This document shows, in pieces, positions 20,507 to 29,411 of a stretch of 64,000 bases of DNA. The DNA is from Porcisia hertigi (lineage: Eukaryota; Euglenozoa; Kinetoplastea; Trypanosomatida; Trypanosomatidae), in the NCBI RefSeq assembly GCF_017918235.1, contig NC_090589.1, forward strand, positions 1,427,501-1,491,500, given 5' to 3'. The notes under the pieces are model-generated. The model had not been told where the DNA came from. It made no database searches and saw only the letters and a program-made list of their open reading frames with translations. Every line of letters starts with the position of its first letter. Within the stretch, counting starts at the first letter, position 1. A program made the position numbers and the translations under genes.

Positions 20507-21685
20507 ATGTCCGTTCACACCATTGTCTTTTCCTCCGAGCACGTGACGGAGGGTCACCCGGACAAGCTGTGCGATCAGGTATCTGACGCTGTGCTTGACG
20601 CGTGCCTTAGCAGCGACCCGTTCTCGAAGGTGGCGTGTGAGTCGTGCGCGAAGACCGGCATGGTGATGGTGTTCGGCGAGATCACGACGAAGGCGGTGTT
20701 AGACTACCAGAAGATTGTCCGCAATGCGATCAAGGACATCGGCTTCGACTCTGCGGAGAAGGGTCTAGACTACGAGTCGTGCAACGTGCTGGTTGCGATT
20801 GAGCAGCAGTCGCCAGATATCTTCCAGGGTCTGGGCAACTTCGAAGGCGAGGATCTTGGCGCCGGCGACCAGGGCATGATGTTCGGGTACGCGACGGACG
20901 AGACGGAGACGTTGATGCCGCTGACGTACGAGCTGGCCCGCGGTCTTGCGAAGAAGTACAGCGAGTTGCGCCGCGATGGCAGCCTGGAGTGGGCGCGCCC
21001 GGATGCAAAGACACAGGTGACGGTCGAGTACGACTACGACACGCGCGAGGGTAAGCAGGTGCTGACGCCAAAACGTGTGGCGGTGGTGCTGATCTCTGCA
21101 CAGCACGACGAGCACGTGACGAACGAGAAGATCCGTGTGGACCTGATGGAGAAGGTGATCAAGGCCGTGATCCCTGCGAACATGCTTGACGCGGAGACGA
21201 AGTACTGGCTGAACCCGTCAGGCCGCTTCGTGCGCGGTGGGCCGCACGGCGACGCTGGTCTGACAGGCCGCAAGATCATCGTGGATACGTACGGTGGCTG
21301 GGGCGCGCACGGTGGCGGCGCCTTCTCCGGGAAGGACCCGTCGAAGGTTGATCGCTCCGCCGCGTACGCCGCGCGTTGGATCGCAAAGTCCATTGTTGCA
21401 GGCGGCCTGGCGCGCCGCTGCCTTGTGCAGCTGGCGTACGCGATCGGCGTCTCGGAGCCGCTTAGCATGCACGTGGAGACGTACGGAACCGGCGTGTACG
21501 ATGACGCAAAGCTGCTGGAGATTGTGAAGAAGAACTTTAAACTTCGCCCGTACGACATCATCCGGGAGCTGAACCTGCGCCGCCCCATCTACTACGAGAC
21601 GTCGCGCTTCGGCCACTTTGGCCGCAAGGACGAGTCCGGCAAGGGCGGGTTCACCTGGGAGGTGCCAAAGAAGCTGGTGGAGTGA
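20507..21685 (+). CDS. METK: S-adenosylmethionine synthetase, copy 2
   Basis: The protein is 392 residues and identical to copy 1. Reading the two nucleotide sequences side by side I found no difference from the ATG through the stop codon and on to the bases GTAAAGAGACG, after which they diverge at once. On the 5' side they diverge at the base before ATG. So the repeat unit is exactly the coding region plus a few bases. This suggests recent gene conversion, with strong preference for the coding part, rather than a simple tandem duplication of a whole gene unit. Same enzyme activity and motifs as copy 1. An assembly artefact is unlikely, because the flanks differ and the spacing is 2.3 kb. Confidence 0.98.
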   Translation: MSVHTIVFSSEHVTEGHPDKLCDQVSDAVLDACLSSDPFSKVACESCAKTGMVMVFGEITTKAVLDYQKIVRNAIKDIGFDSAEKGLDYESCNVLVAIEQQSPDIFQGLGNFEGEDLGAGDQGMMFGYATDETETLMPLTYELARGLAKKYSELRRDGSLEWARPDAKTQVTVEYDYDTREGKQVLTPKRVAVVLISAQHDEHVTNEKIRVDLMEKVIKAVIPANMLDAETKYWLNPSGRFVRGGPHGDAGLTGRKIIVDTYGGWGAHGGGAFSGKDPSKVDRSAAYAARWIAKSIVAGGLARRCLVQLAYAIGVSEPLSMHVETYGTGVYDDAKLLEIVKKNFKLRPYDIIRELNLRRPIYYETSRFGHFGRKDESGKGGFTWEVPKKLVE

Positions 21686-22876
21686 GTAAAGAGACGTGCA
21701 CGGACAGGTCTCTCTGTAAAGCGCCTTCAGTGGTGCGTTGGTTTTTCTTCCTCACCGAAGTGAATTGAGCTTCGTGTTATGGATGTTGCATTTCTCAGCT
21801 CATGATGAATTCTTTGGTTCCAAACCTCGCGCCGCACTGAGAAGATGGGATGCTGTGCTTTTCCATCCCTTCCAAGTGCCTTGGCGCTACCTCTCCTTCT
21901 CCCCCCCCCTCACTGGACCACCTGTGCGCCCGTTGAACATGTCGGGTAACGGACATGTGATACGATTTTTTTTTCTCTTCTGGCTAAGCCTTTTGAATCT
22001 CAACCCCTTTTCATGGATACACGTGTTCGGGTTCTTCTCTCTCTTTTCTAGTTGCTAGAGTCTTCCCGCCTTCACTTTTCTTCTTTTTTTTCTGTTATAT
22101 TGGTGGTGTGGTTTAGCGCTCACAAACACATATTTTGTTTTTTTTTCTCAAGGCGGCGCCGAGCCCCCTTCACGGAAGCGGTTTGCTGTATCCACGGGTG
22201 GCCACTTAAGTGGCAGAAGGTGTCGTCGAGCACGTTATACAAGGGTTACACGCTCGTCTCGCTCTCCGGTGCGATTGTGCACTCGCTACCCCCTCCCCCC
22301 CAAAAAGGGAAGGGGGTTTAGATGACCCTCAGGAGTGGGACACTCATGCAGGCGACATCTCTTCTCAGTTGTTGATACTCCTGCATGTCTTTCGGGATCG
22401 AGTAGTCAAGGCATCTTTATATGGTCAAAAGGGGATAATGCAGACCATCACAGAGAGAACGGCGCACTACCCGAAACGAGAAAAGCACAACTGTGAGTAT
22501 ATATATATATATATGTGTGTGTGTGTATCAAGGGGGCAATGCTGGTGCGCATCCTTCATCCCGGACTTGCACCCATCCGAGAGGTCGCCTTGGGGTGTTG
22601 CATCTAATACGGAAGAAGAGCTACCAGGATGGCGCGCGCAACTGTGCGCTTTGTCTTCAGAAAATCAAACCGTGTTCCACTAGAGAACGAAAAAACAAGA
22701 ACGTACCATGCATTTATTCATGCCGCAACTCCCCTTCCTCTGTTTAGTTTGTGTGTAGCGCTTCGTGATCAGAGTGGCAGTTTTTTTTCCTCCTCGGGAC
22801 GGTCGTCACCTCCGCCTTTTGTCCTCTCTTTCTGTTCCTTGACGCTCTGCGCGCTCTTGCCACACCGCAGCAGGTC
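21686..22876. other. spacer; acceptor of the rhodanese-like gene
   Basis: No gene is seen. It holds a short AT/GT tract at 22498-22526. A long pyrimidine-rich stretch begins at 22779 and contains no AG until 22869-22870, so the downstream mRNA would have a leader of only about 6 nt after the spliced leader. Confidence 0.55.
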
Positions 22877-23620
22877 ATGAAAACGGCACGTCTTTTTCTG
22901 CAGTCCGACCGGCGCACGCGTCATCACATGATGGTCGATGGCGAGATAAACCCCAGGGAGTGGTTCAACTGGCACCCAAAGGAATACCAGCCGTGGTACT
23001 TTGATCGACACAAGTTTCTTTACGAGCAAGGCCAGTTCGCCGCCTATCAGCACCTCCTGTGCCATCAAGCGTACCTGAAAGACATGGAGCACCTCACGCG
23101 TTATCCGGAGCCGCGCACCGTTATAATAGACTGCCGTATGTCGCCGGCAAAGATGCATCGCTGGGTCCCACACAGCATGTGGCTCCCTCGTGACGAGGTT
23201 GAGTACGCCCTGCAGCTCACGAGCGATGAGTTCCAGGAAATGTACGGCTTTGCAAAGCCCGCCAAGGATGATGACGTTATATTGATCTCGCATAATGGGC
23301 TCGCCTCTGAGCAAGCTGGTTGGGAGTGGCGCAAGCAGTACTACCAACACGTGTACAACTACCGCGGCGGTACAAATGAGCTTTTCGGGGAGGACTACCA
23401 GGATTTTGTACTGAAGGATCGCTTGGATCCGTGGAAAGGGCCGTACCCGCAAAAGAGCATTTTTGTAGATAAATGGAGTAAGCGCAAAGTACTCACGCGC
23501 ACCGGCCCATTTGATCGCCAATACGAGATGCAGGATTTTTCTCTACCAGACCTGGAGCTCGAGAAGCCGCGGCACTCGGAGGACGGACCACGTCAGAACA
23601 TGCCCTATGGCTTGCAGTAG
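22877..23620 (+). CDS. rhodanese-like protein with lost catalytic cysteine
   Basis: The protein has 247 residues. Residues about 78-172 follow the rhodanese fold: TVIIDCRMSP, the HSMWLPRDEVEYAL helix, and the C-terminal signature VILISHNGLASEQAGWEW...VYNYRGGTNELF. In active rhodaneses the loop reads C-R-x-G-x-R; here it reads S138-H-N-G-L-A, so the sulfur-carrying Cys and both Arg are gone. It is therefore unlikely to transfer sulfur and may be structural. The N-terminal 40 residues are basic (MKTARLFLQSDRRTRHH) and could be a mitochondrial targeting region. The C-terminal tail (175-247) is rich in charged and aromatic residues and looks ordered. Kinetoplastid mitoribosomes recruit many such inactive enzyme folds, which makes that one possible home; this is inference. 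The start is the only ATG after the acceptor at 22869-22870. Confidence 0.8.
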   Translation: MKTARLFLQSDRRTRHHMMVDGEINPREWFNWHPKEYQPWYFDRHKFLYEQGQFAAYQHLLCHQAYLKDMEHLTRYPEPRTVIIDCRMSPAKMHRWVPHSMWLPRDEVEYALQLTSDEFQEMYGFAKPAKDDDVILISHNGLASEQAGWEWRKQYYQHVYNYRGGTNELFGEDYQDFVLKDRLDPWKGPYPQKSIFVDKWSKRKVLTRTGPFDRQYEMQDFSLPDLELEKPRHSEDGPRQNMPYGLQ

Positions 23621-25311
23621 TGCTACTCTGCGATGAATGATGGGCCAATGTAGAAAAAAAGGGTTGCCTGGCGCGTCGCCTTTGCAGGCTACTTTTGCAG
23701 GTGGTGCCTCCAAGATGCCTGTATTCATGTTCGATGTGCCGCTGCACTGGATATTTCATGCTGGACACTGCCTCGTCATCGCGCATGCGCCTATGACATT
23801 CCTGAGTTTGGGTTGTGATCGTTGCGACAACCCTTCCCTTTGGTGGCCGTTTTAAGTTTCAACTGTGAGGAAGTAAACAAATACATTACGCGCCCAGCCA
23901 CAGCTCGTCCGTCTCTGCTGCGGTGCGTCTACGTCCGGGCCGTCTGAAATGAGATGTGGCTAGTCCAATCAGGACATGCCGGTGTTTGCTGACCCCTCCT
24001 CTCGTTTTTTTTTGTTTCCCGTCTTCTCCGGGCATGTGCTGTGCGCGATCGGTGCCAGGCAGGCAGGCAGACGGGCGGTGCACGGCACGCTCCCCCCCCC
24101 TCCCCGTCCCCGCCCTCCCTCACCCAAGCGACCCGCGCGCCAAGCGTCCTGCTCCAGAGCAGACGCTGGTGCTGCTGCTGCTTGCCATGCAGCCGACGAC
24201 AGCAACGCATCGGCTACGTGCATGCCGGGTGGGAGAGGGGGGAGAGGGGCGGCTGAGAAACTGGGCCCACCAACACCGCTTGGCGTCGCTTGGTTCACTG
24301 CACTTGCACCGGTATACGGGCGCGGGCAGCGCCCGGGACGACGCCAAAGTTTGAGCGCACCGCAGCAGATGCACGCGACACTCGAGCTGGAGCCGCGTAT
24401 ATTTGCGGACCCCACGACCAAATTGATACTGGGTCGGTTCACAACATTGTCACCAGTTAATGTCTCTTGGGCACAGCGCCATCCAACGCCTGCACATCGA
24501 TACCAGGACCCCAGAACCGCACCCGGCGAGCAGGTTGCGGGATATTCGCTAGCCCACTAAAGTGTATGTGTGTATGTGTGTGTGTCTGTGGGGGGGGGTG
24601 ATACTACTGCCGGACATCGCGCTGAAGCGACCTGCTGACCAGATACTCTATCTTTATACTTGGTATGATTCCTCGCTTCAATTGAGCTGCGTTGTTTTTT
24701 TTTCATGTTGTGAGAAAAAGAGTGCATGGCGTGGACCCACCTGCGGCCTCCTCGCGTCTTTGTGGCAGTCGTGTTCTGCCTGCGTGGAAAAATGCGGCCC
24801 TGACGAAGGGGGGGGGGGGGAGCATGTTTCATTGCTGACTTGGACATGCGAATCTCACTGGAAATGCCTGACCCGTACAGTGTCATATATATATATATGT
24901 ACTCATTTTCTGCTTACCCCACTTACAAGACCTCTCTAAACCCACATACACTCACGCACCGATACGTAGAGACGACACACACGCACACGTGAGCGCACAT
25001 AAACATTCACACTTAGCGGCCATAGGCGGCTGTTTAACTCATTCTATGTGTGGGTGCACCTCGCTTTATGGTTTTTTGCTTCCGGGTATATGTGTGTTGT
25101 TGTTGTGGTCGTTGTAGTGACTGGTGCGTGTCCACCGATTTCTGTTCTGGTCTTCTCTACGAAAGAAGCTAGTTGCTGGATTTTCCCTTCCCACAAGCAC
25201 GCGAACACCCCCCGCCTCCATAGCTTGAATGGGTTACCAAAGACATCAAGCAGCGGCGAGTGAATCACAGCGAACGGAAGAGGCCTGCGGCTCGTGTACC
25301 GAACATTTCTC
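23621..25311. other. spacer holding an inverted dispersed repeat
   Basis: No gene is seen. The minus-oriented repeat copy at 23871-24645 fills nearly half of it. The rest is G-run and CA-rich simple sequence. AG at 25196-25197 after a TTTTCCCTTCCC tract is a likely acceptor for the next gene. Confidence 0.55.
23871..24645 (-). mobile_element. dispersed repeat, near-complete copy (inverted)
   Basis: Read on the minus strand this ~770 bp segment matches the + strand repeats at 42.0 and 49.9 kb over their whole length, with few changes. Shared blocks, in order, are: a short segment containing GATGTCCGGCAGTAGT, a CA/GT microsatellite, ACTTTAGTGGG, the GGTATCGATGTGCAGGCGTT block, a ~300-bp GC-rich middle, the CAG-rich part, the purine/poly-A block and the end GGCTGGGCGCGTAATGTATTTGTTTACTT. 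The end shared with the 49.9-kb copy extends to the TTTGTTTACTT bases. No long open frame is conserved; no target-site duplication or poly-A tail is obvious. Best described as a non-autonomous, SIDER-like or unclassified repeat. Confidence 0.75.
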
Positions 25312-26685
25312 ATGCAGGCGCTAGTGGCGGGTCGAGCTGCTGGGCTGCTTCGTGTATCCGTGTTTGTACCCACCCTCTGCGCTGGGGTGTGCTTTGTACA
25401 CACCGCCGAGAGCGAAAGAAAGCGTCCCAGTAGGCGCCGCTATGCTGCTGTGAATACGCGGGGGCGTGCGGCACAGGCAAAGGAGCTACTGGATGAAATG
25501 AAAAAGTCGCCGCAGGGGGCCAAGGCGTTTTACGATGCGCTGCATCCGCGTGACCGGTTGGATATTAGCCGCCTGCTTCACGAGAGGCGAAAGAAGCGAC
25601 GCAGTGGCCGGGGATCTCCTAAGCTAACAAAGTATTACAGTGCTCTGTTTGAGAAAAACTATTTCTTTCGCGAGGAGGATATCGTGGAGGAGAGCACGTT
25701 GGGCAGAGGTCCGGGTGGGCAGGCCACGAATAGAAGAATGCAGACTGCTGTTGTGAAACACGTACCATCTGGTCTCATCGTAAAGTTTAGCCGCTTTCCT
25801 TCGCTGTGGTTGAACCGCCGGACTGCCCGTGAGCTTCTCAGCCTGCGACTGGAGGAGCATCTCCTGGGGCCAGCCTCGCGGCTAGGCAGGGCCCGCGTGG
25901 CGAAGGAGCGGCGCCGACGACGGCGACACCGGACAATGGAGTACCTAAACGACAAAGGCGTACGCCTGAAGGTAAGGGATACACGGCGGTGCCATTGGCT
26001 CGCCTTCCTGACGGGTAAGTCCCCGCTTCCGCGCGCGGCTGTCTCTCAGATGACTCTGGAAAAGGATGCTGCTGCGTTGCCGGTGACAACGGCAGTGCTC
26101 TTCGGGTCCGAGTGCAACTCATGGTGGCCGAAGCTGAAAGCCGCTGCGGAGAGCGCTGCCACTGTCGGCGGTGATGTGCCGTTGCTCCTGCAGTACCTCT
26201 TCCCTTGCGTCTACGCTAACAGCAGCCGTGCGGAGCGGGACGAACTCGCGGTATGCAAATCGAATGAGGCGGTACGAACAAACGTGAGACGAGCGTTGGC
26301 GTGCTTTTGTGAGCTTTTCGGTCTGCACTTGCGGCGCATCGCGTCATCAGAGCCCACTGCCGCATCACGTTTAGTCCTCGAGAAAGACGGGCTGAACTGG
26401 ATCGAATATCGACCACGTATGATAATTAATGGCTTTCTGACTCCGCTTGCTCGCACATGCTGGCCACACGTCTACATGAGTCTCCGTGGACTCGACTTGA
26501 AGCCAGAGGCGCGTGCAATAGTCATCTTTTTCAAGAATGAGACGAAGACTCCAGAAGGGTCAGCGTCGGGAGCGTGGGCAGCGGAGGCGCTGCAGTGCTT
26601 TGCCGACGCGGTTCAGCGAAGCAAACCGCCGGCGACTCGACAGCTGTCGAGCACAAACCCATCTTCACAAACGAGAGTGGAGTAG
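25312..26685 (+). CDS. GGQ release-factor-domain protein, probably mitochondrial
   Basis: The protein has 457 residues. Residues about 105-190 are a class I release-factor catalytic domain: GRGPGGQATNRRMQTAVVKH (GGQ at 135-137), then GLIVKFSRFPSLWLNRRTARELL. It lacks the codon-recognition domains of true release factors, like ICT1 and C12orf65/mtRF-R, which hydrolyse peptidyl-tRNA on stalled mitochondrial ribosomes. The N-terminus (MQALVAGRAAGLLRVSVFVP) is an Ala/Arg/Leu-rich, acid-free presequence. A very basic stretch follows the domain (about 195-215, RRRRRHR), typical of ribosome binding in this group. The remaining 240 residues are unrecognised and unusual for the family in length. The in-frame codon 18 bases upstream is GTG, so the ATG at 25312 is preferred. 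Confidence 0.88.
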   Translation: MQALVAGRAAGLLRVSVFVPTLCAGVCFVHTAESERKRPSRRRYAAVNTRGRAAQAKELLDEMKKSPQGAKAFYDALHPRDRLDISRLLHERRKKRRSGRGSPKLTKYYSALFEKNYFFREEDIVEESTLGRGPGGQATNRRMQTAVVKHVPSGLIVKFSRFPSLWLNRRTARELLSLRLEEHLLGPASRLGRARVAKERRRRRRHRTMEYLNDKGVRLKVRDTRRCHWLAFLTGKSPLPRAAVSQMTLEKDAAALPVTTAVLFGSECNSWWPKLKAAAESAATVGGDVPLLLQYLFPCVYANSSRAERDELAVCKSNEAVRTNVRRALACFCELFGLHLRRIASSEPTAASRLVLEKDGLNWIEYRPRMIINGFLTPLARTCWPHVYMSLRGLDLKPEARAIVIFFKNETKTPEGSASGAWAAEALQCFADAVQRSKPPATRQLSSTNPSSQTRVE

Positions 26686-27881
26686 CTACTCTTTCTGTTC
26701 GCTTGCTTTGTGTCATCATCTTCCTTGGAGGTGATGCAGGTGTAGCGCGGCGTCTTTACTGGTTTCGCCTCTTTGTTGAGTACGGTGTTTCCTCCGTGCA
26801 CACAGGCCGAGGACAGTCGTGGTCGGGCACCACCGCTGTTGCACATCCGGTGGGTGAACGATATGCACACACTCCCTCGATCACACTTTTTTCTTTCTGT
26901 GCTTTTTCTCTTTTCCTGCTAAGGTCTGGCCTGTCGACGATGGCGCTGTGCGTGAGACAACTCCTGTTCATTACGCCCGTTAGAGGTGACGCTGCTGGTG
27001 CCGCTTGTAATTTGTGGGTGGATAGGGGGGGGGGAGAGTAGCCAAGACCACAAACAAAGTGCTCGATTCTCAGAACGAGAGACGCTTGAGTTGTACACAA
27101 ACCGGCACTTCTCTCTTACTCCCATGAGCGGTGTTTTGTCGTGTGTTGTTCGTCTTAATCGGAAGGATTCCGAGTCCATTCATCTGGAGCTCATTGTCCG
27201 TCGCCTTCCATTTCCTCATACTCGTCTGTGCCTCTTGTTCGACCGCAGGTGAGAGTTGAAGTCTTGGTGTTGGGGAGCGCAATGCTCGAAGCCCTAAGGT
27301 TTAATAGCGGCCCTTACTTGATTAAAAAACCTATGTACTTACTTTCACATGTACGCTTCCCTCCATCCTTTTCTTTGACGCTACCATGCCCCCCCCCCCT
27401 CCCCCTCTCTTCCTCCCTCCCTCCCTCTCCCCCTACACGTCCTTTTCTACCTACTGGTGTGCGCCTACGCATCAGGAACCACCTTCACAGATATGTAAAC
27501 TCGTTTATAGCTGAAGCGATCCATTCTATTTCACCAAGTTGGTACTCTGGTGGTTGACCAACACGATACTTCATCTCAGATCGGCGCGTACAGCAGGATC
27601 TATCTCGGGGCGAGTGCTATTGCCTGCTTCTTTTGGGATTCACACTGTGTGTGTGTGTGTGTGTGTGTGTGTATTGTCCTCGTCGTCGTCGTTTTGTGTA
27701 TTTTTTTTCCTTTTTCCCCCTCACAACCACGGTTCATCCGTATTTCCATTATTTTCCTCTTCTCATCTTTCGCGTTTCACATTCCCGCACCCGCACCGTG
27801 CACACTCGTGCTCTTATTACCCCCTCCCCCTTCCCCCTCCCCCTCTTTTTTTTTGGTTTCCTTATCATTTCCTTCTCCACA
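26686..27881. other. spacer and AG-free leader of the CYP710 gene
   Basis: No firm gene is seen. There are two good pyrimidine tracts, at about 26888-26920 (AG at 26922-26923, with a 33-codon open frame starting at 26940) and at about 27389-27450 (first AG near 27472). From 27615 to the start codon there is a (GT)n tract and several C/T tracts but no AG dinucleotide at all. Confidence 0.55.
27645..27672. repeat. (GT)n microsatellite in a presumed 5' UTR
   Basis: About fourteen GT units, 210 bases before the CYP710 start, inside the AG-free stretch. Confidence 0.9.
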
Positions 27882-29411
27882 ATGGCCGCATTTAGTCGTC
27901 TCCTCGGCGTTCAACTCCCGTATGTGGCGGAGGTTTTCATTTTTCTAGCCCTCGCCTACGCCACGGCGTGGGCGGTAACCACCATCATGTTCGCGCGTAT
28001 CCACAAGTTCAAGATACCTGGCCCATTTTCAACAATTCCTTTTCTTGGCGGGGTTGTTGCTATGATCAGGGACCCCTACACGTTTTGGGAGCGCCAGCGC
28101 CAGTACGACACGCACGGTTACAGCTGGATGGCCATCCTCACGCAGTTCGTCGTCTTCGTGACGCGCGCCGACTTGTGCCACAAAATTTTCGCTACAAACA
28201 GCGAGGACAGTCTCACCCTTCAGCTACACCCCAATGGTAGGATGATTCTCGGTGACAACAACATCGCCTTCCAGAGCGGCCCTGCTCACAAGGCGCTCCG
28301 CTTGAGCTTCATGAACCTTTTTACTGCCAAGGCCCTCTCTCTGTACCTTCCGATCCAGAAACGTCTCATCATGGAGCACATGGACCGCTGGGTCAAGAAT
28401 TACCCATGGGGCTCGACGCCGGAGGAGATGCGCTGGCACATCCGCGAGTTGAATTGCGAGACCTCTCAGACGGTGTTCCTTGGTGACCACTTGCTCGACC
28501 GCGAAGCCTTCACGCGCCGTTACAATACCATCACCAAGGGGTTTCTCGCTGCACCGGTGTACTTGCCCGGCACCGCATTATACGAGGCAGTGATGGCACG
28601 TAAACTGGCTATGATGGATCTACAGGCCGCAGTAGTGCGCAGCAAGGTCCGTATGGAGAAGCCCGGTGCCGAACCACACTGCTTGCTAGACTTCTGGACG
28701 GCGACGGTGCTGGAGAAAATTAACGAGGCGAAGGAGGAGGGCAGAGACCCGCCGGCGTACTCAACTGACTACGCTATGGCGGACACGATGCTCGACTTCC
28801 TCTTTGCTTCTCAGGATGCGTCCACTGCCAGTCTGACCATGATAACGGCGACAATGGCGGACCATCCCGAGATTCTGGAGCGTGTCCGTAAGGAGCAAGC
28901 CCGCCTTCGCCCCAACAACGAACCACTGACGTTTGAACTGGTGCAAGAGATGACGTTTACTCGCCAGTGCGTAATGGAGCAGCTTCGATTATTCCCCCCG
29001 GCGCCGATGGTGCCTATGAAAGCCCACAGCGATTTTCAGCTGGACGAGAAAACGGTGGTGCCGAAGGGCAGCATGATCATTCCGTCGCTGGTGGCCTGTT
29101 GTCGTGAGGGATTTACGAACCCAGACACGTACGACCCTGATCGCATGGGCCCCGAGCGCCAGGAGGACCGCAAGTTCGCGAAGCAGTTTCTCACTTTCGG
29201 TGTGGGCCCGCACCGCTGCGTTGGCTACAACTACGCGATCAACCACCTTACTGTGTTTCTCGCACTCTTCGCACACCACACCCAGTGGCAACGCACGCGC
29301 ACTCCTGACTCCGACAAGATTTTGTACTTGCCCACCCTGTACCCCCACGACTGCTTGATTACATGGCGCTACCGTGAGGGGATGTGTCCGAATGGCGAAA
29401 AGGTGGTTTAG
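27882..29411 (+). CDS. CYP710C: cytochrome P450, CYP710/CYP61-type sterol C22-desaturase
   Basis: The protein has 509 residues. It would introduce the C22 double bond of ergosterol-type sterols at the ER membrane, using NADPH-P450 reductase. An N-terminal membrane helix (about 14-35) is followed by the proline-rich hinge KFKIPGPFSTIPFLGG. The I-helix reads LFASQDASTAS (about 305-315), the sequence typical of ERG5/CYP61 and CYP710 in place of the general A-G-x-D-T. The ExxR of helix K is EQLR (about 366-369), and the heme loop is FGVGPHRCVG with Cys446. This separates it from CYP51, which Leishmania also has. Loss or change of this enzyme is linked to amphotericin B resistance in the genus. 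The ATG is the only one giving the full membrane anchor, although no AG precedes it for about 267 bases (see findings). Confidence 0.93.
   Translation: MAAFSRLLGVQLPYVAEVFIFLALAYATAWAVTTIMFARIHKFKIPGPFSTIPFLGGVVAMIRDPYTFWERQRQYDTHGYSWMAILTQFVVFVTRADLCHKIFATNSEDSLTLQLHPNGRMILGDNNIAFQSGPAHKALRLSFMNLFTAKALSLYLPIQKRLIMEHMDRWVKNYPWGSTPEEMRWHIRELNCETSQTVFLGDHLLDREAFTRRYNTITKGFLAAPVYLPGTALYEAVMARKLAMMDLQAAVVRSKVRMEKPGAEPHCLLDFWTATVLEKINEAKEEGRDPPAYSTDYAMADTMLDFLFASQDASTASLTMITATMADHPEILERVRKEQARLRPNNEPLTFELVQEMTFTRQCVMEQLRLFPPAPMVPMKAHSDFQLDEKTVVPKGSMIIPSLVACCREGFTNPDTYDPDRMGPERQEDRKFAKQFLTFGVGPHRCVGYNYAINHLTVFLALFAHHTQWQRTRTPDSDKILYLPTLYPHDCLITWRYREGMCPNGEKVV

Noticed and set aside
27633-27881. Upstream in-frame extension of the CYP710 gene
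   Set aside because: It opens with TTG, reads the GT repeat as a Cys-Val run, and has no resemblance to the P450 N-terminus; the ATG at 27882 gives a normal membrane anchor.
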